From: Methylobacterium aquaticum | GTDB taxonomy: Bacteria > Pseudomonadota > Alphaproteobacteria > Rhizobiales > Beijerinckiaceae | Direction: 5' to 3' | DNA length: 37,340 nt | Assembly (NCBI RefSeq): GCF_001043915.1 | Contig: NZ_LABX01000013.1 | Location: forward strand, 1 to 37,340 | Part shown: positions 7,275 through 16,104 of the stretch, one piece after another | Numbering within the stretch: position 1 is the stretch's first letter | Layout of the letters: every line of letters starts with the position of its first letter | Notes under the pieces: generated by a model | Database searches by the model: none | What the model saw: only the letters and a program-made list of their open reading frames with translations | Told to the model about the DNA's origin: nothing | Program-made: the position numbers and the translations under genes

Positions 7275-8189
7275 TCAGGCGTCGTCGCGGATCCGGGCGA
7301 GGGAGGCCGTCCGGCCGAGCGTCTCCGCCGTCTGCGCCGGCAGCAGGTCATCGCCGGCCAGGAGGTGCTGCCCGACATAGCGGTCGGCGGCGGGCGAGAG
7401 GCGCAGGTAGAGATCGGCGAACAGCCGGCGGGCGCGCTGCCCGCTCCAGGCAGGCGGCAGGGTTTCCGCCGGCAGGCGCGCATCCCGGAGCGCCGCGTGG
7501 CGATAGGCGTGGACGAGGAGGAGGCGGAGTTGCAGCGCCTCGGCATCCGACAGGCGGAGACCCGCATCGAGCGCCTCCGTGATGCCCGCGAAGGCGGCCA
7601 GGAAAGCGTCATAGGCCGCCGCGAAGGCGGCGAGGTCCCAATGCGCGGCGGCGAGGTCACGGAGCCTCGGGCCCGCCGCAGTGCCGGCCTCGAACACCAC
7701 GAGGGTGGGATCCGCCGGCCGGTGGTGGGCCGGTCCGAGCAGCCAGTGCGGCCCGAGCCGGACGAAGCCCGCCCGCTCCAGCGGCGGCACGGCCTCGCCG
7801 GCCTGCTCGGATCCGAGCCAGACGAACAGCCAGCGGGCCTCTGCTTGCGGCGCGAACAGGGTCCGGGCGGCGGACAGGAACTCGTGCCGTGCCCCATCGG
7901 TGAGCCGATAGAAGCTGCGCCGGCCCTGGCGCTCGCCGGTGAGCTGCCCGGCGGCCACCAGCCGGGACACGGCGGTCCGCACCAGCGTCTCGCTGATGCC
8001 GACCATCCGGCAGGTCTCGACGATGTTGCCCATCCACAGCCGGCCGCCGCGCGGCTCGACCACGTCGCCGTACAGGGTCACGATGAAGCCGCCGGAGCGC
8101 AGCGGCATCCTGTCCAGGAGACGCGGGATCAGGGCGTTCCCCAAAAGCCCGTCCCTGCGATCCGCAGAGGATCCGTATGCGTCGCTCAC
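7275..8189 (-). CDS. paaX: PaaX-family transcriptional repressor
   Basis: A winged-helix regulator of about 304 aa. It matches the PaaX family by an N-terminal LIPRLLDRMPLRSGGFIVTLYGDVV block, a helix-turn-helix region (SETLVRTAVSRLVAAGQL), then GRRSFYRLT and the C-terminal PaaX-like domain (LLVHAYRHAALRDARLP). In characterised bacteria PaaX represses paa genes and is released by phenylacetyl-CoA. Two GTG starts are possible. The one at 8189 is preferred because a G-rich ribosome-binding stretch precedes it; the other, at 8228, would add 13 residues. It lies between paaZ (128 bp upstream) and paaA. Autoregulation through the inverted repeat at 7196-7231 is plausible but not shown. Confidence 0.9.
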   Translation of the reverse strand: MSDAYGSSADRRDGLLGNALIPRLLDRMPLRSGGFIVTLYGDVVEPRGGRLWMGNIVETCRMVGISETLVRTAVSRLVAAGQLTGERQGRRSFYRLTDGARHEFLSAARTLFAPQAEARWLFVWLGSEQAGEAVPPLERAGFVRLGPHWLLGPAHHRPADPTLVVFEAGTAAGPRLRDLAAAHWDLAAFAAAYDAFLAAFAGITEALDAGLRLSDAEALQLRLLLVHAYRHAALRDARLPAETLPPAWSGQRARRLFADLYLRLSPAADRYVGQHLLAGDDLLPAQTAETLGRTASLARIRDDA

Positions 8190-8317
8190 ACAGCCCCCCG
8201 TCCGGGCGAGCGCGGCACCGCCGCCCACCGCCGCCGCCCCGGTCTCGACCGAAGCGAAGCGGGCGCAGCGACTTACGTCGAAACCGCCGACAGCACAACC
8301 GGCCGGCCGGGTGGGTC

Positions 8318-10369
8318 TCAGGCGGCCGGCGCGGCGCCGGTCCGGGCGCTCATCGTGAGGAGGTCGTAGCGGGCGACCGTGTCGCCGTCCTGGTTGAACA
8401 CCTCCACGTCCCAGCGCACCTCGCCGTATTCGGGCTTGCGGGCGGGCTGCTTGTGCTTGACCGTGAGCCGGACGCGGATCGCGTCGCCCGGCGAGACCGG
8501 CTTGAGGAAGCGCAAGGCATCGAGCCCGTAATTGGCCAGGAGCGGTCCCGGCGCCGGATCGACGAACAGGCCCGCCGCGAAGGACAGGATGAGGTAGCCA
8601 TGCGCCACCCGTCCGGGAAAGAACGGATTGGCGGCCGCGGCGTCCTCGTCCATGTGGGCGTAGAAGGTGTCGCCGGTGAAGCCTGCAAAATGCTCGATGT
8701 CGGCGACCGTGATCGTTCGCGACGGAGTCTCGACCGTGTCGCCGACGGCGAGGGCGTCGAAATCACGCCGGAACGGATGCTCGGCCGTGACCGCGGCCGG
8801 GGCGCCCGGGAGCCAGGTCCGGGTGAGGGCCGACAGGCGTCGGGGCGAGCCCTGGATCGCGGTGCGCTGGAGATAGTGGAACACGCCGCGCAGGCCGCCC
8901 AGCTCCTCACCGCCGCCGGCCCGGCCGGGCCCGCCATGGACGAGTCCCGGCATCGGCGAGCCGTGGCCGGTGGACGCCTTGGCGCTGTCGCGGTCGAGCA
9001 CGTGGACCCGGCCGTGATGGGCGGCGATGCCGAATACGAGCGCGTCGGCATGCCCGTCATCGGCGGTGACCACCGAGGCGACGAGGCTCCCCTCGCCCTT
9101 GGCCACCAGGGTCACGGCGTCGTCGAGGTCGTCATAGGCCATCACCGTCGCGACCGGTCCGAACGCCTCGACCGCGTGCGGGGCGACCGCCCGCAGGGGA
9201 TCCGGGCAACGCAACAGCACCGGGCCCATGAAGGCCCCGGCCGCGGCATCGCCCCCGACGATGGCGACGGAATCGGGATCCCCGAACACGATCTCCGCCT
9301 CCCGGGCGATCTCCCGGACCGCCGCACGGGTCGCGGCGCGCTGGCTCAGGCTCGCCAGCGGCCCCATACGCACGTCCTCGCGCCGGGGATCGCCGATCGC
9401 CACGGCGGAGAGCTGCTTGGCGAGCGCGCCGATCACCGCCGCTTCCTGGGCACGCGGGACGATGACGCGGCGGATGGCGGTGCATTTCTGGCCGGCCTTC
9501 ACCGTCATCTCGCGCACGACCTCCTTGACGAAGAGATCGAATTCCGGCGTGCCCGCGACGGCATCCGGCCCGAGCACCGCGGCGTTGAGCGAATCCCGCT
9601 CGGCGATGAAGCGGACCGCATGGCGCGAGACCGCCGGGTGGTCGCGCAAGGCGCGCGAGGTCGCCGCCGATCCGGTGAAGCTGAGGACGTCCTGGCCGGT
9701 GAGGTGATCGAGCAGGGTCCCGGCCGCGCCGCACAGGAACTGGAGCGCGCCCTTCGGCAGGAGGTCCGCCTCGACGATCAGCCGCATCACCGCCTCCGCC
9801 ACGTAGGCGGTGGCGGTGGCCGGCTTGGTGATGACCGGCACCCCGGCAAGGAGGGCCGGGGCCAGCTTCTCCAGCATGCCCCAGCAGGGGAAGTTGAAGG
9901 CGTTGACGTGCACGGCGACCCCGCGCAGCGGCGTCATCACGTGCAGGCCGAGGAACGAGCCGTCCTTCGACAGCGGCTCGGTCCCGCCCTCCATCACGAA
10001 GCGCTCGGCCGGCAGCTCGCGCCGGCCGCGCGAGGCATAGGCGAACAGGGTGCCGATGCCGCCATCGATGTCGAAGACGTTGTCGCGCCGGGTCGCGCCA
10101 GTCTCGGCGGCGAGCGCCGCCAGGGCGTCCTTGTGGGCCGAGAGGTGGGCGGCGAGCGCGCGCAGCCGGTCGGCGCGCTCGTGGAACGTCATCGCGCGCA
10201 GGGCCGGACCGCCGACGGTGCGGCCGTGATGCACCACCGCCGCCATGTCGATCCCGAGGGTCGAGGCGCGCGCCACGATCCGGCCGTCGATGGCGCTCGG
10301 GATGTCCGCCAGTCCCTCCTCCGGGACGAACCAGCGGTCGAGGACGTAGCTGCTGAGGGGTCGGGTCAT
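8318..10369 (-). CDS. paaZ: Bifunctional oxepin-CoA hydrolase / 3-oxo-5,6-dehydrosuberyl-CoA semialdehyde dehydrogenase PaaZ
   Basis: A 683-aa fusion enzyme that opens the oxepin-CoA ring and oxidises the released aldehyde. The N-terminal aldehyde dehydrogenase domain (1 to about 520) has the catalytic base E257 (FIAERDS) and nucleophile C296 ([10 protein letters not shown]). The C-terminal MaoC-type hydratase domain (about 535-683) has D567 and H572 (FTGDTFYAH) and H590 (FPGRVAHGY). Both halves look intact, so both activities are expected. It begins 36 nt after the paaJ stop, consistent with a paaJ-paaZ operon. PaaZ feeds 3-oxo-5,6-dehydrosuberyl-CoA to the thiolase PaaJ encoded just upstream. 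Confidence 0.97.
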   Translation of the reverse strand: MTRPLSSYVLDRWFVPEEGLADIPSAIDGRIVARASTLGIDMAAVVHHGRTVGGPALRAMTFHERADRLRALAAHLSAHKDALAALAAETGATRRDNVFDIDGGIGTLFAYASRGRRELPAERFVMEGGTEPLSKDGSFLGLHVMTPLRGVAVHVNAFNFPCWGMLEKLAPALLAGVPVITKPATATAYVAEAVMRLIVEADLLPKGALQFLCGAAGTLLDHLTGQDVLSFTGSAATSRALRDHPAVSRHAVRFIAERDSLNAAVLGPDAVAGTPEFDLFVKEVVREMTVKAGQKCTAIRRVIVPRAQEAAVIGALAKQLSAVAIGDPRREDVRMGPLASLSQRAATRAAVREIAREAEIVFGDPDSVAIVGGDAAAGAFMGPVLLRCPDPLRAVAPHAVEAFGPVATVMAYDDLDDAVTLVAKGEGSLVASVVTADDGHADALVFGIAAHHGRVHVLDRDSAKASTGHGSPMPGLVHGGPGRAGGGEELGGLRGVFHYLQRTAIQGSPRRLSALTRTWLPGAPAAVTAEHPFRRDFDALAVGDTVETPSRTITVADIEHFAGFTGDTFYAHMDEDAAAANPFFPGRVAHGYLILSFAAGLFVDPAPGPLLANYGLDALRFLKPVSPGDAIRVRLTVKHKQPARKPEYGEVRWDVEVFNQDGDTVARYDLLTMSARTGAAPAA

Positions 10370-10405
10370 CGAAGATCGTCCTTGTCGACGGGAGATCGCG
10401 GGCGC

Positions 10406-11614
10406 TCAGACGCGCTCGATGAGGCCGGCGATGCCCTGGCCGACGCCGATGCACATCGTGACGACCGCGCGCCGGGCGCCACGCACCTCGAGCGCGCTCA
10501 CCGCCGTCATCGCGAGCCGCGCCCCCGACATGCCGAGCGGATGGCCGAGCGCGATGCCGCCGCCATGCGGGTTCACGTGCTCGGCATCGTCCGGCAGGCC
10601 GAGGTCGCGCAGAACCGCCAGCGCCTGCGAGGCGAAGGCTTCGTTGAGTTCGACGAGGTCGAGCTCGCCGAGGGTGAGCCCGGTCCGGGCCAGGAGCTTG
10701 CGGGTGGCCGGCGCCGGGCCGATGCCCATGATCCGCGGCGCCACGCCGGCCTGGACGACCGACACGACCCGTGCCCGCGGCGTGAGGCCGTATTTCCGGA
10801 TCGCCGCCTCCGACGCGACGATGAGCGCCGCGGCCCCGTCATTCACCCCGGAGGCGTTCCCGGCGGTCACGGTGCCGCCCTCCCGGCGGAACGGGGTCTT
10901 GAGGGCGGCGAGCTGCTCCAGCGTGGTGTCGGGGCGCGGATGCTCGTCCCGCTCGACGCGGACGAGCGCCCCCTTCTTGCCCTTCACCTCCAGGGGCGCG
11001 ATCTCCCGGGCGAAGAACCCCGCCGCCTCGGCCGCCGCCGCGCGCCGTTGCGAGCGGAGCGCGAAGAGGTCCTGGTCCTGCCGCGAGATCCCGAACGCCT
11101 CGGCGACGTTCTCGCCCGTCTCGGGCATCGAATCGATGCCGTACTGGGCCTTCATCAGCGGGTTGACGAAGCGCCAGCCGATGGTGGTGTCGAACACCTC
11201 CGCCTGGCGGGAGAAGGCTTCGGTCGCCTTGCCCATCACGAAGGGGGCGCGCGTCATGCTCTCGACGCCGCCAGCCAGGACGAGATCGGCGTCGCCGGTC
11301 ATGATCGCCCGCGCGGCGATCCCGACCGCGTCGAGGCCCGAGCCGCAGAGCCGGTTGACCGTCGTGCCCGGCGCGCTCACCGGCAGGCCGGCGAGGAGGG
11401 CCGCCATGCGGGCGACGTCGCGGTTGTCCTCTCCGGCCTGGTTGGCGCAGCCGAGCACCACGTCGTCCACCGCCTCCCAGTCGATGCCGGGATTGCGCTC
11501 CTTGAGCACGCGGATCGGGTGGGCCGCCAGGTCGTCGGCGCGGACATCCTTGAGCGCGCCGCCGTAGCGGCCGATCGGCGTGCGGGCGAAGTCGCAGATA
11601 TAGGCGTGGGACAT
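10406..11614 (-). CDS. paaJ: 3-oxoadipyl-CoA / 3-oxo-5,6-dehydrosuberyl-CoA thiolase
   Basis: A thiolase of 402 aa with the full catalytic set: C90 ([11 protein letters not shown]), H358 ([11 protein letters not shown]) and C388 (MCIGVGQG). The N-terminus [21 protein letters not shown] and the [19 protein letters not shown] region ([15 protein letters not shown]) are typical of the PaaJ/PcaF branch. It cleaves 3-oxoadipyl-CoA to succinyl-CoA and acetyl-CoA, and in the phenylacetate route also the earlier dehydrosuberyl intermediate. The alternative name PcaF cannot be excluded from sequence, but linkage to paaZ favours PaaJ. A GAGGA ribosome-binding site precedes the ATG at 11614. Its upstream region holds a perfect 20-bp palindrome at 11848-11867. 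Confidence 0.94.
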   Translation of the reverse strand: MSHAYICDFARTPIGRYGGALKDVRADDLAAHPIRVLKERNPGIDWEAVDDVVLGCANQAGEDNRDVARMAALLAGLPVSAPGTTVNRLCGSGLDAVGIAARAIMTGDADLVLAGGVESMTRAPFVMGKATEAFSRQAEVFDTTIGWRFVNPLMKAQYGIDSMPETGENVAEAFGISRQDQDLFALRSQRRAAAAEAAGFFAREIAPLEVKGKKGALVRVERDEHPRPDTTLEQLAALKTPFRREGGTVTAGNASGVNDGAAALIVASEAAIRKYGLTPRARVVSVVQAGVAPRIMGIGPAPATRKLLARTGLTLGELDLVELNEAFASQALAVLRDLGLPDDAEHVNPHGGGIALGHPLGMSGARLAMTAVSALEVRGARRAVVTMCIGVGQGIAGLIERV

Positions 11615-11847
11615 CGTTTCCTCCTCAAGAGCGATGTTTCAGGGGCATGCGGCCGGGCCGGTGTCCGGTTCCTGGCTTGCCCCTCGGCCGAGACCTTCGC
11701 GTGGGCCCGTCCGGCCCTCGATCGAAACGGGCTGCCCGCGACGATGTCCCCGGTGGAAGAGTTACCGGTGCAAGAGGTACCGGCGCGAGGGTCCCTGGTT
11801 CAACAGGCCGGTCCGGCGGCGTTGGCACCGGCCCGACCACCGTGTTG

Positions 11848-11867
11848 TTAACCGACCGGTCGGTTAA
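11848..11867. promoter_or_regulatory. Perfect 20-bp palindrome, candidate TetR-type operator
   Basis: TTAACCGACCGGTCGGTTAA is a perfect palindrome, 234 bp upstream of the paaJ start. The form (ACCGACCGGTCGGT core) is typical of operators bound by TetR-family repressors, a family that includes PaaR-type regulators of phenylacetate genes in some bacteria. No TetR gene is present in the window. I saw no second copy of the core in the window. The distance to the start implies a leader of about 200 nt if the promoter overlaps it. Confidence 0.5.
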
Positions 11868-11989
11868 TTCAAGGGGCGTCAGCGCTCCCTGCGCGGGCCA
11901 GGACCGGAGCGAGGCGTGGGACCGTCGATTCTCGCTGCGGGGTGCGACGCCGGCACCCCGGCCCTCGCCAGCCCCGTCCTCTCGGTCTC

Positions 11990-12250
11990 GCCCCATCGGG
12001 CTCACGACGCGGACGCCTCGATTCGGCCTCAGGCAAGTCCGAGATCGACGAGGCCGTTGACCCTTCTAGAATTTCCGATGCTAGAAAAGCTTCACGATCG
12101 CGTTGCCATCGCGAAGCTTCTCTCGCTCTTTGATTTTGCCGCATTTTCTACGACGAACCGGTATCCACTTCGTCGGAAAATGCTCTAAGCCAGAGGCTTG
12201 GCGAACATCCGAAAGCGGAACCAAACGCCGTCTTCAACGGCCGATGGTAT
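11990..12250 (-). repeat. B-type dispersed repeat, interrupted by an A-type repeat
   Basis: The segments 11990-12080 and 12188-12250 together match the B repeats at 21789-21959, 23091-23215, 32149-32274 and 34105-34229. The right part reads AAGCCAGAGGCTTGGCG... and ends CCGATGGTAT. The left part contains GAGATCGACGAGGCCGTTGA. The left boundary is approximate because this copy has diverged. The element is split by the 107-bp A repeat (12081-12187). It begins 2 nt after the stop of the minus-strand SWIM gene. Confidence 0.8.
12081..12187. repeat. A-type 107-bp dispersed repeat, copy 2, inserted in a B repeat
   Basis: Same length, orientation and internal hairpins as the copy at 4202-4308, differing at scattered positions. 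It is bounded by CTAG at the left and CTA at the right. The B-repeat sequence resumes directly after it (AAGCCAGAGGC). This shows the A element arrived after the B element was in place. A short CTA or TA duplication at the ends is compatible with a transposition event. Confidence 0.85.
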
Positions 12251-12252
12251 GA

Positions 12253-14016
12253 TTACCGCAGCGACTCCAGCAACGGCCTGAGCGAGTGGCGCCGCTTGTT
12301 CTCGACGATCAGCGCCTCGATCCGCGTCGCCCATTCCCGCTGCCGACCCTGCGCCAAGTACGCTGTCCTGGCATGGGCGAGCCAGGCGGCGGCCTTCTCG
12401 TACTGGCGCGACGAACCGCCTTTCAGGAACGGCTCGGCCTGCGACTCGGCGAAATGCGCAACCCAAACCGGATCCCGCTCCAGAGCCGCCTCCGCCAGGC
12501 GGTGCAACACCGCCGGGTTGAGGTAATCCTCGCGGCTCTGCTCGGCCGCCCGCATGGCGTCCCCGACCAGCCCCTCCTCGAGCAGGATCGCGATCCGGTC
12601 GTCGGCGAAATCGGCGCCGGCGAGGATCGTCAGGAGGTCGTCGCGGAGGGCATCCCAGCCCTTGCCGGCGATCGTCCGGGCCGCTTTGTAGTCGTCGAGG
12701 GCGTGGGTCTTCGCGAAGGCGGTGCGGGCCCCTTCGAGGGCGAGGTCCCGGCGCTTGAGCGCAACGGCCTCGTCGCGCAGCCAGCGCGCCAGGACAGCGG
12801 TCAGGCCGCTCTCCTCCAAGTCGGGGCGGCGCAGATGGGACCGCGCGAGGTCGAGCGCCTGGTCCGGGTGCCCGGCCTCGCGCAGGCGCCGGGCGAGGGT
12901 GAGAACGTCATCCGGATCCGTGAGGTGCTCGGCCGCGTGGGCCAGGGCCTCGTCGATCCGGCCGAGGCGCACCAGCATCCCGGCATAAGACGCCTCGTCC
13001 CCGGCGGCGCGGGCGAGGTTCAGATATTCGTCGGTGCGCTCCGAGGCGGCGAGCACCCGCAGGCGCACGGCGACGAGATCCTTTTCGGTCTCAGGAAGGG
13101 CCGCCGTCCCGCCGGCGAGCACCGCCTGGAGCGCGGGCACCTCCCAGCCGGCGGCGAGCGCCGCGAGGGTGACGGAGAATCCCGCCGGCCCGTACTCGCT
13201 GAGCTCGGCGTGCCAGCCCGCGACCGTCTCGAACAGCGCGTCGCGCTCCTCCTCCGAGAGGTCGCTCATCAGCACCGCCTCGGCCATCATCCGCCCGAGA
13301 TCCTCGAACAGGAGGTCCATGTCGTCGTCGGTCTCGGCCATCTCGCCGAGCCATTGCTCGATGAACGGCTCGGCCACAGCCACGAGGACACGCAGGGCGT
13401 TGCGCCCGTCGCCGGCCTCCAGGAACGGCACCGCCTTCTCGGCCAGCGCGTGCAGCTCGCCGGACGGGCCGGTGGCGTGGTCATCGTCCCAATAGGTCCG
13501 CGCCTTGCGGGCGAGGAGGGTGCGGGCCTGCGCGGCGATCGGGGCCGGATCGACCGGGCCGCGTCCCGGGACTGCGGCGAGTTCCACGTCGATCCAGCCG
13601 GCGAGGTCGGGATCGGCCTCGGCCCGGCGCACGAGCAGGTCGGCCAGGGCCTCGCGCGGCAGGTCGTCGAGGAGCCGGCGCAGGGTCGGGCGCTCGGCGA
13701 CGGCGCCGGGCTTCGACGCCGCGAGCAGGGTCGCGACGACGTGCTTGCAGGCGCCGCCCCATTCGTAGGGGCAGGTGCAGCGGAAATCCGCGACGTCGCC
13801 GTCCTTCAGCCGGATCGCGACCCGGTAGGGCTCGTCCTCGCTGCCCGCGACCGCGGCGGTGAGCTGGTCGCCCCGCCGCACGAGATCGGAGACGGCGCCC
13901 GAGCGGACCATGTCGCGGCCGCGCTCGACCACCTTCGGGTCGGCGAGCGCCTTGACCGCCGCCTCGCCGGGCAGGCTCGCCGCAGGGCCCGTCTTGCCGA
14001 CCCGCTTCGTGCTCAC
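12253..14016 (-). CDS. SWIM zinc-finger protein with helical-repeat C-terminus
   Basis: A protein of 587 aa. The N-terminal part has a SWIM-type zinc-binding motif, C80-x-C82-x7-C90-x-H92 (CTCPYEWGGACKH), a domain linked to nucleic-acid or protein binding. The rest is rich in helical Ala/Leu/Asp/Glu repeats (for example ARRLREAGHPDQALDLARSHL), consistent with TPR-like or other alpha-solenoid folds. The start is the GTG at 14016, which overlaps the stop of the upstream GlcD-like gene (GTGA), so translation is probably coupled. The much longer open frame upstream in this phase is the antiparallel shadow of the oxidase. A B-type repeat begins 2 nt after its stop. The molecular function is unknown; no enzymatic motif was seen. 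Confidence 0.85.
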   Translation of the reverse strand: MSTKRVGKTGPAASLPGEAAVKALADPKVVERGRDMVRSGAVSDLVRRGDQLTAAVAGSEDEPYRVAIRLKDGDVADFRCTCPYEWGGACKHVVATLLAASKPGAVAERPTLRRLLDDLPREALADLLVRRAEADPDLAGWIDVELAAVPGRGPVDPAPIAAQARTLLARKARTYWDDDHATGPSGELHALAEKAVPFLEAGDGRNALRVLVAVAEPFIEQWLGEMAETDDDMDLLFEDLGRMMAEAVLMSDLSEEERDALFETVAGWHAELSEYGPAGFSVTLAALAAGWEVPALQAVLAGGTAALPETEKDLVAVRLRVLAASERTDEYLNLARAAGDEASYAGMLVRLGRIDEALAHAAEHLTDPDDVLTLARRLREAGHPDQALDLARSHLRRPDLEESGLTAVLARWLRDEAVALKRRDLALEGARTAFAKTHALDDYKAARTIAGKGWDALRDDLLTILAGADFADDRIAILLEEGLVGDAMRAAEQSREDYLNPAVLHRLAEAALERDPVWVAHFAESQAEPFLKGGSSRQYEKAAAWLAHARTAYLAQGRQREWATRIEALIVENKRRHSLRPLLESLR

Positions 14017-15446
14017 GCGGCGATCCGTCCTTCGAGCGGAAAGACCTTGGCCGGGTTCATCAGCCAGGCCGGATCGAACACCGCCCGCACCCGCATCTGC
14101 TGGTGGAGGTCCTCCGGGTTGTACTGGACGGTCATCAGGTCGCGCTTCTCGATGCCGACGCCGTGCTCGCCGGTGAGGCAGCCGCCGACCTCGACGCAGA
14201 GCTTCAGCATCTCTTCGCCCGCCGCCTCGGCCTTCTCCATCTCGCCGGGCGTGTTGATGTCGAACAGGATCAAGGGATGCAGGTTGCCGTCGCCGGCATG
14301 GAAGACGTTGGCGCAGCGCAGGCCGTAGGATTGGGTGATCTCGCCGATGCGCTCCAGCACGCGCGGCAATTGCCCGGTCGGGATGGTGCCGTCCATGCAG
14401 ATGTAGTCGGAGATGCGCCCCGTCGCGCCGAAGGCCGACTTGCGGCCCTTCCAGATCGCGGCGCTCTCGGCCTCCGATTGCGAGACCTTCAGGCTCGTCG
14501 GGTTGAAGGGCTTGGCGATCTCGACGATGCGGGCGAGCATCGCGTCGCATTCCTCCTGGCAGCCCTCGACCTCGATGATCAGCATCGCCTCGGCATCGAG
14601 CGGGTAGCCCGCATGCGCGAAGGCTTCGCAGATCGTGATCGCCTCGCGGTCCATGTACTCGATCGCCACCGGGATGATGCCGGCGCCGATGATCGCCGCC
14701 GTGCAGGCCCCCGCCGCCTCGACCGTGCCGAAGCCCATCAGGGCCGGCCGCGCGCCCTCGGCGGCCCGCAGGATCCTGACGGTCGCCTCGGTCACGATGC
14801 CGAGCTGGCCTTCCGAACCGCAGACGAGGCCGAGCAGGTCATAGCCGGCGGAATCGAGGTGATCGCCCCCGATCTCCACCACCGTGCCGTCGACCAGGAC
14901 CAGGGTCACGCCCATCAGGTTGTTGGTGGTGACCCCGTATTTGAGGCAGTGGGCGCCGCCCGAGTTCATCGCGATGTTGCCCGCGATGGTGCAGGCGAGC
15001 TGGCTCGACGGGTCGGGCGCGTAGAAGAAGCCCTCGTGAGCCACCGCCGCGCTGATCGCCAGGTTGGTGATGCCGGCCTGGACCCGGGCGATGCGGTTCC
15101 CGAAATCGACGTCGAGCACCCGGTTCATCTTGGCGATGCCGAGGATCACCGCATCCTCCTGCGCGATGGCGCCGCCGGCCAGCGACGTGCCGGCGCCGCG
15201 CGGCACCACCTTGACCCCGTTCTCGTGGCAATAGCGCATCACCGCGGCGACCTCCTCGGTCGTCGAGGGCAGAACCACGGCAAGCGGCATCTTGCGGTAG
15301 GCGGTGAGCCCGTCGGTCTCGAAGGCGCGGCGCTCGTCTTCGCTCGTCACCAGCGCCTCCGGTGCCACGAGGCCGCGCAAGCCCTCCACGATCGCATCGC
15401 GGCGGGCGAGGATCGCAGGGTCGGGGAGCGGGAAGGCGATGGTCAT
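14013..15446 (-). CDS. glcD: FAD-linked glycolate/D-lactate oxidase, GlcD-like
   Basis: A 477-aa flavoprotein of the FAD_binding_4 / FAD-oxidase C-terminal family. The FAD-binding part shows PRGAGTSLAGGAI and DPSSQLACTIAGNIAMNSGG. The C-terminal domain shows HAGDGNLHPLILFD and GGCLTGEHGVGIEK, the conserved residues of GlcD and D-lactate dehydrogenase subunits. The likely reaction is oxidation of glycolate or another 2-hydroxy acid to the 2-oxo acid. No glcE or glcF follows; instead a SWIM protein gene is translationally coupled to it. In some genomes such stand-alone proteins act on D-lactate or D-2-hydroxyglutarate, so the substrate is open. Start chosen at the ATG at 15446, with a GAGGA element upstream. 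Confidence 0.88.
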   Translation of the reverse strand: MTIAFPLPDPAILARRDAIVEGLRGLVAPEALVTSEDERRAFETDGLTAYRKMPLAVVLPSTTEEVAAVMRYCHENGVKVVPRGAGTSLAGGAIAQEDAVILGIAKMNRVLDVDFGNRIARVQAGITNLAISAAVAHEGFFYAPDPSSQLACTIAGNIAMNSGGAHCLKYGVTTNNLMGVTLVLVDGTVVEIGGDHLDSAGYDLLGLVCGSEGQLGIVTEATVRILRAAEGARPALMGFGTVEAAGACTAAIIGAGIIPVAIEYMDREAITICEAFAHAGYPLDAEAMLIIEVEGCQEECDAMLARIVEIAKPFNPTSLKVSQSEAESAAIWKGRKSAFGATGRISDYICMDGTIPTGQLPRVLERIGEITQSYGLRCANVFHAGDGNLHPLILFDINTPGEMEKAEAAGEEMLKLCVEVGGCLTGEHGVGIEKRDLMTVQYNPEDLHQQMRVRAVFDPAWLMNPAKVFPLEGRIAA

Positions 15447-15703
15447 GGCGTATCCTCGGCGTCTCGTCTCGATCGTGTCCGACCGGCGGGCGGTCGCTCG
15501 TGCCTCATCATACGGGAAGCGAGGGAGGGCGCCCATCCATCGGTGCGCCCCGCACCTTGGTCCGATTGCGCGAAGCCGCGGCACAGCTTCTTTTCGCCGC
15601 ACGGGACCCGTCGCGAGCAGTCTGCGTTTTTAACTGTACCAAATTGCAGGCTGGGCCATATCCCGGTGGCCCGTCGCGAACGACGTCCGTTGGAGGGAAC
15701 CTC

Positions 15704-16060
15704 ATGCGTCAGCTCATCCTCGGTGCCGCCCTGGCGATCCTCGCCCCCTTCGCCGCCCAGGCGCAGGACGCCGCCGCCGGCGAGAAGGTCTTTGCCACGT
15801 GCAAGGCCTGCCACGCTTTCGGCAAGAACGGCGTCGGCCCGGATCTCAAGGGCGTCATCGGCCGCAAGGCCGGCACCCACGAGGGCTACAACTATTCGGC
15901 CGCGATGAAGAATTCCGGGCTGACCTGGGACTCGGCCACCTTCATGGACTACATCAAGGACCCGAAGGCCAAGGTGCCCGGCAACAAGATGATCTTCGCC
16001 GGCGTGAAGGACGACAAGAAGATCAAGGATCTGGAAGCCTACCTCGAGACCCAGAAGTAA
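15704..16060 (+). CDS. Periplasmic class I cytochrome c (c2/c550 type)
   Basis: A 118-aa secreted haem protein. It has a signal peptide (MRQLILGAALAILAPFAAQA, probable cleavage after residue 20), the haem motif C33-KA-C36-H37, and a distal axial Met in GNKMIFAG (M96). This is a small soluble class I cytochrome c that carries electrons in the periplasm. A TGGAGGG ribosome-binding site precedes the ATG at 15704. It is divergent from the GlcD-like oxidase across 257 bp and could be one of its electron acceptors, though this is only inferred from position. A strong GC hairpin follows the stop codon. Confidence 0.95.
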   Translation: MRQLILGAALAILAPFAAQAQDAAAGEKVFATCKACHAFGKNGVGPDLKGVIGRKAGTHEGYNYSAAMKNSGLTWDSATFMDYIKDPKAKVPGNKMIFAGVKDDKKIKDLEAYLETQK

Positions 16061-16070
16061 GACGGGGCCC

Positions 16071-16095
16071 GGCCCCGGCGGCGTCCGCCGGGGCC
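16071..16095. terminator. GC-rich hairpin between convergent genes
   Basis: GGCCCCGGCGG (16071-16081) and CCGCCGGGGCC (16085-16095) form a perfect 11-bp stem with a 3-nt loop. It sits 10 nt after the cytochrome c stop and 10 nt before the stop of the convergent thioesterase gene. There is no clear T-run, so its action as a two-way terminator is inferred from position and stem strength. Confidence 0.6.
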
Positions 16096-16104
16096 TCCCG
16101 CCTT

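Noticed and set aside
8177..11851. A 1224-codon plus-strand open frame opposite paaZ and paaJ
   Set aside because: It is a GC-driven antisense frame: Arg/Gly/Asp/Ala-rich with no domains, and fully opposite well-supported genes with intact active sites.
11625..12005. A 126-codon minus-strand frame upstream of paaJ
   Set aside because: Pro/Arg/Gly-rich with no motif; it spans the 20-bp palindrome and the B-repeat edge, so it is more likely regulatory DNA.
15478..15500. GACCGGCGGGCGGTC near the glcD start as a second copy of the paaJ palindrome
   Set aside because: It shares only GACCG/CGGTC arms with a different centre and lacks the flanking TTAAC/GTTAA, so it is not the same operator.
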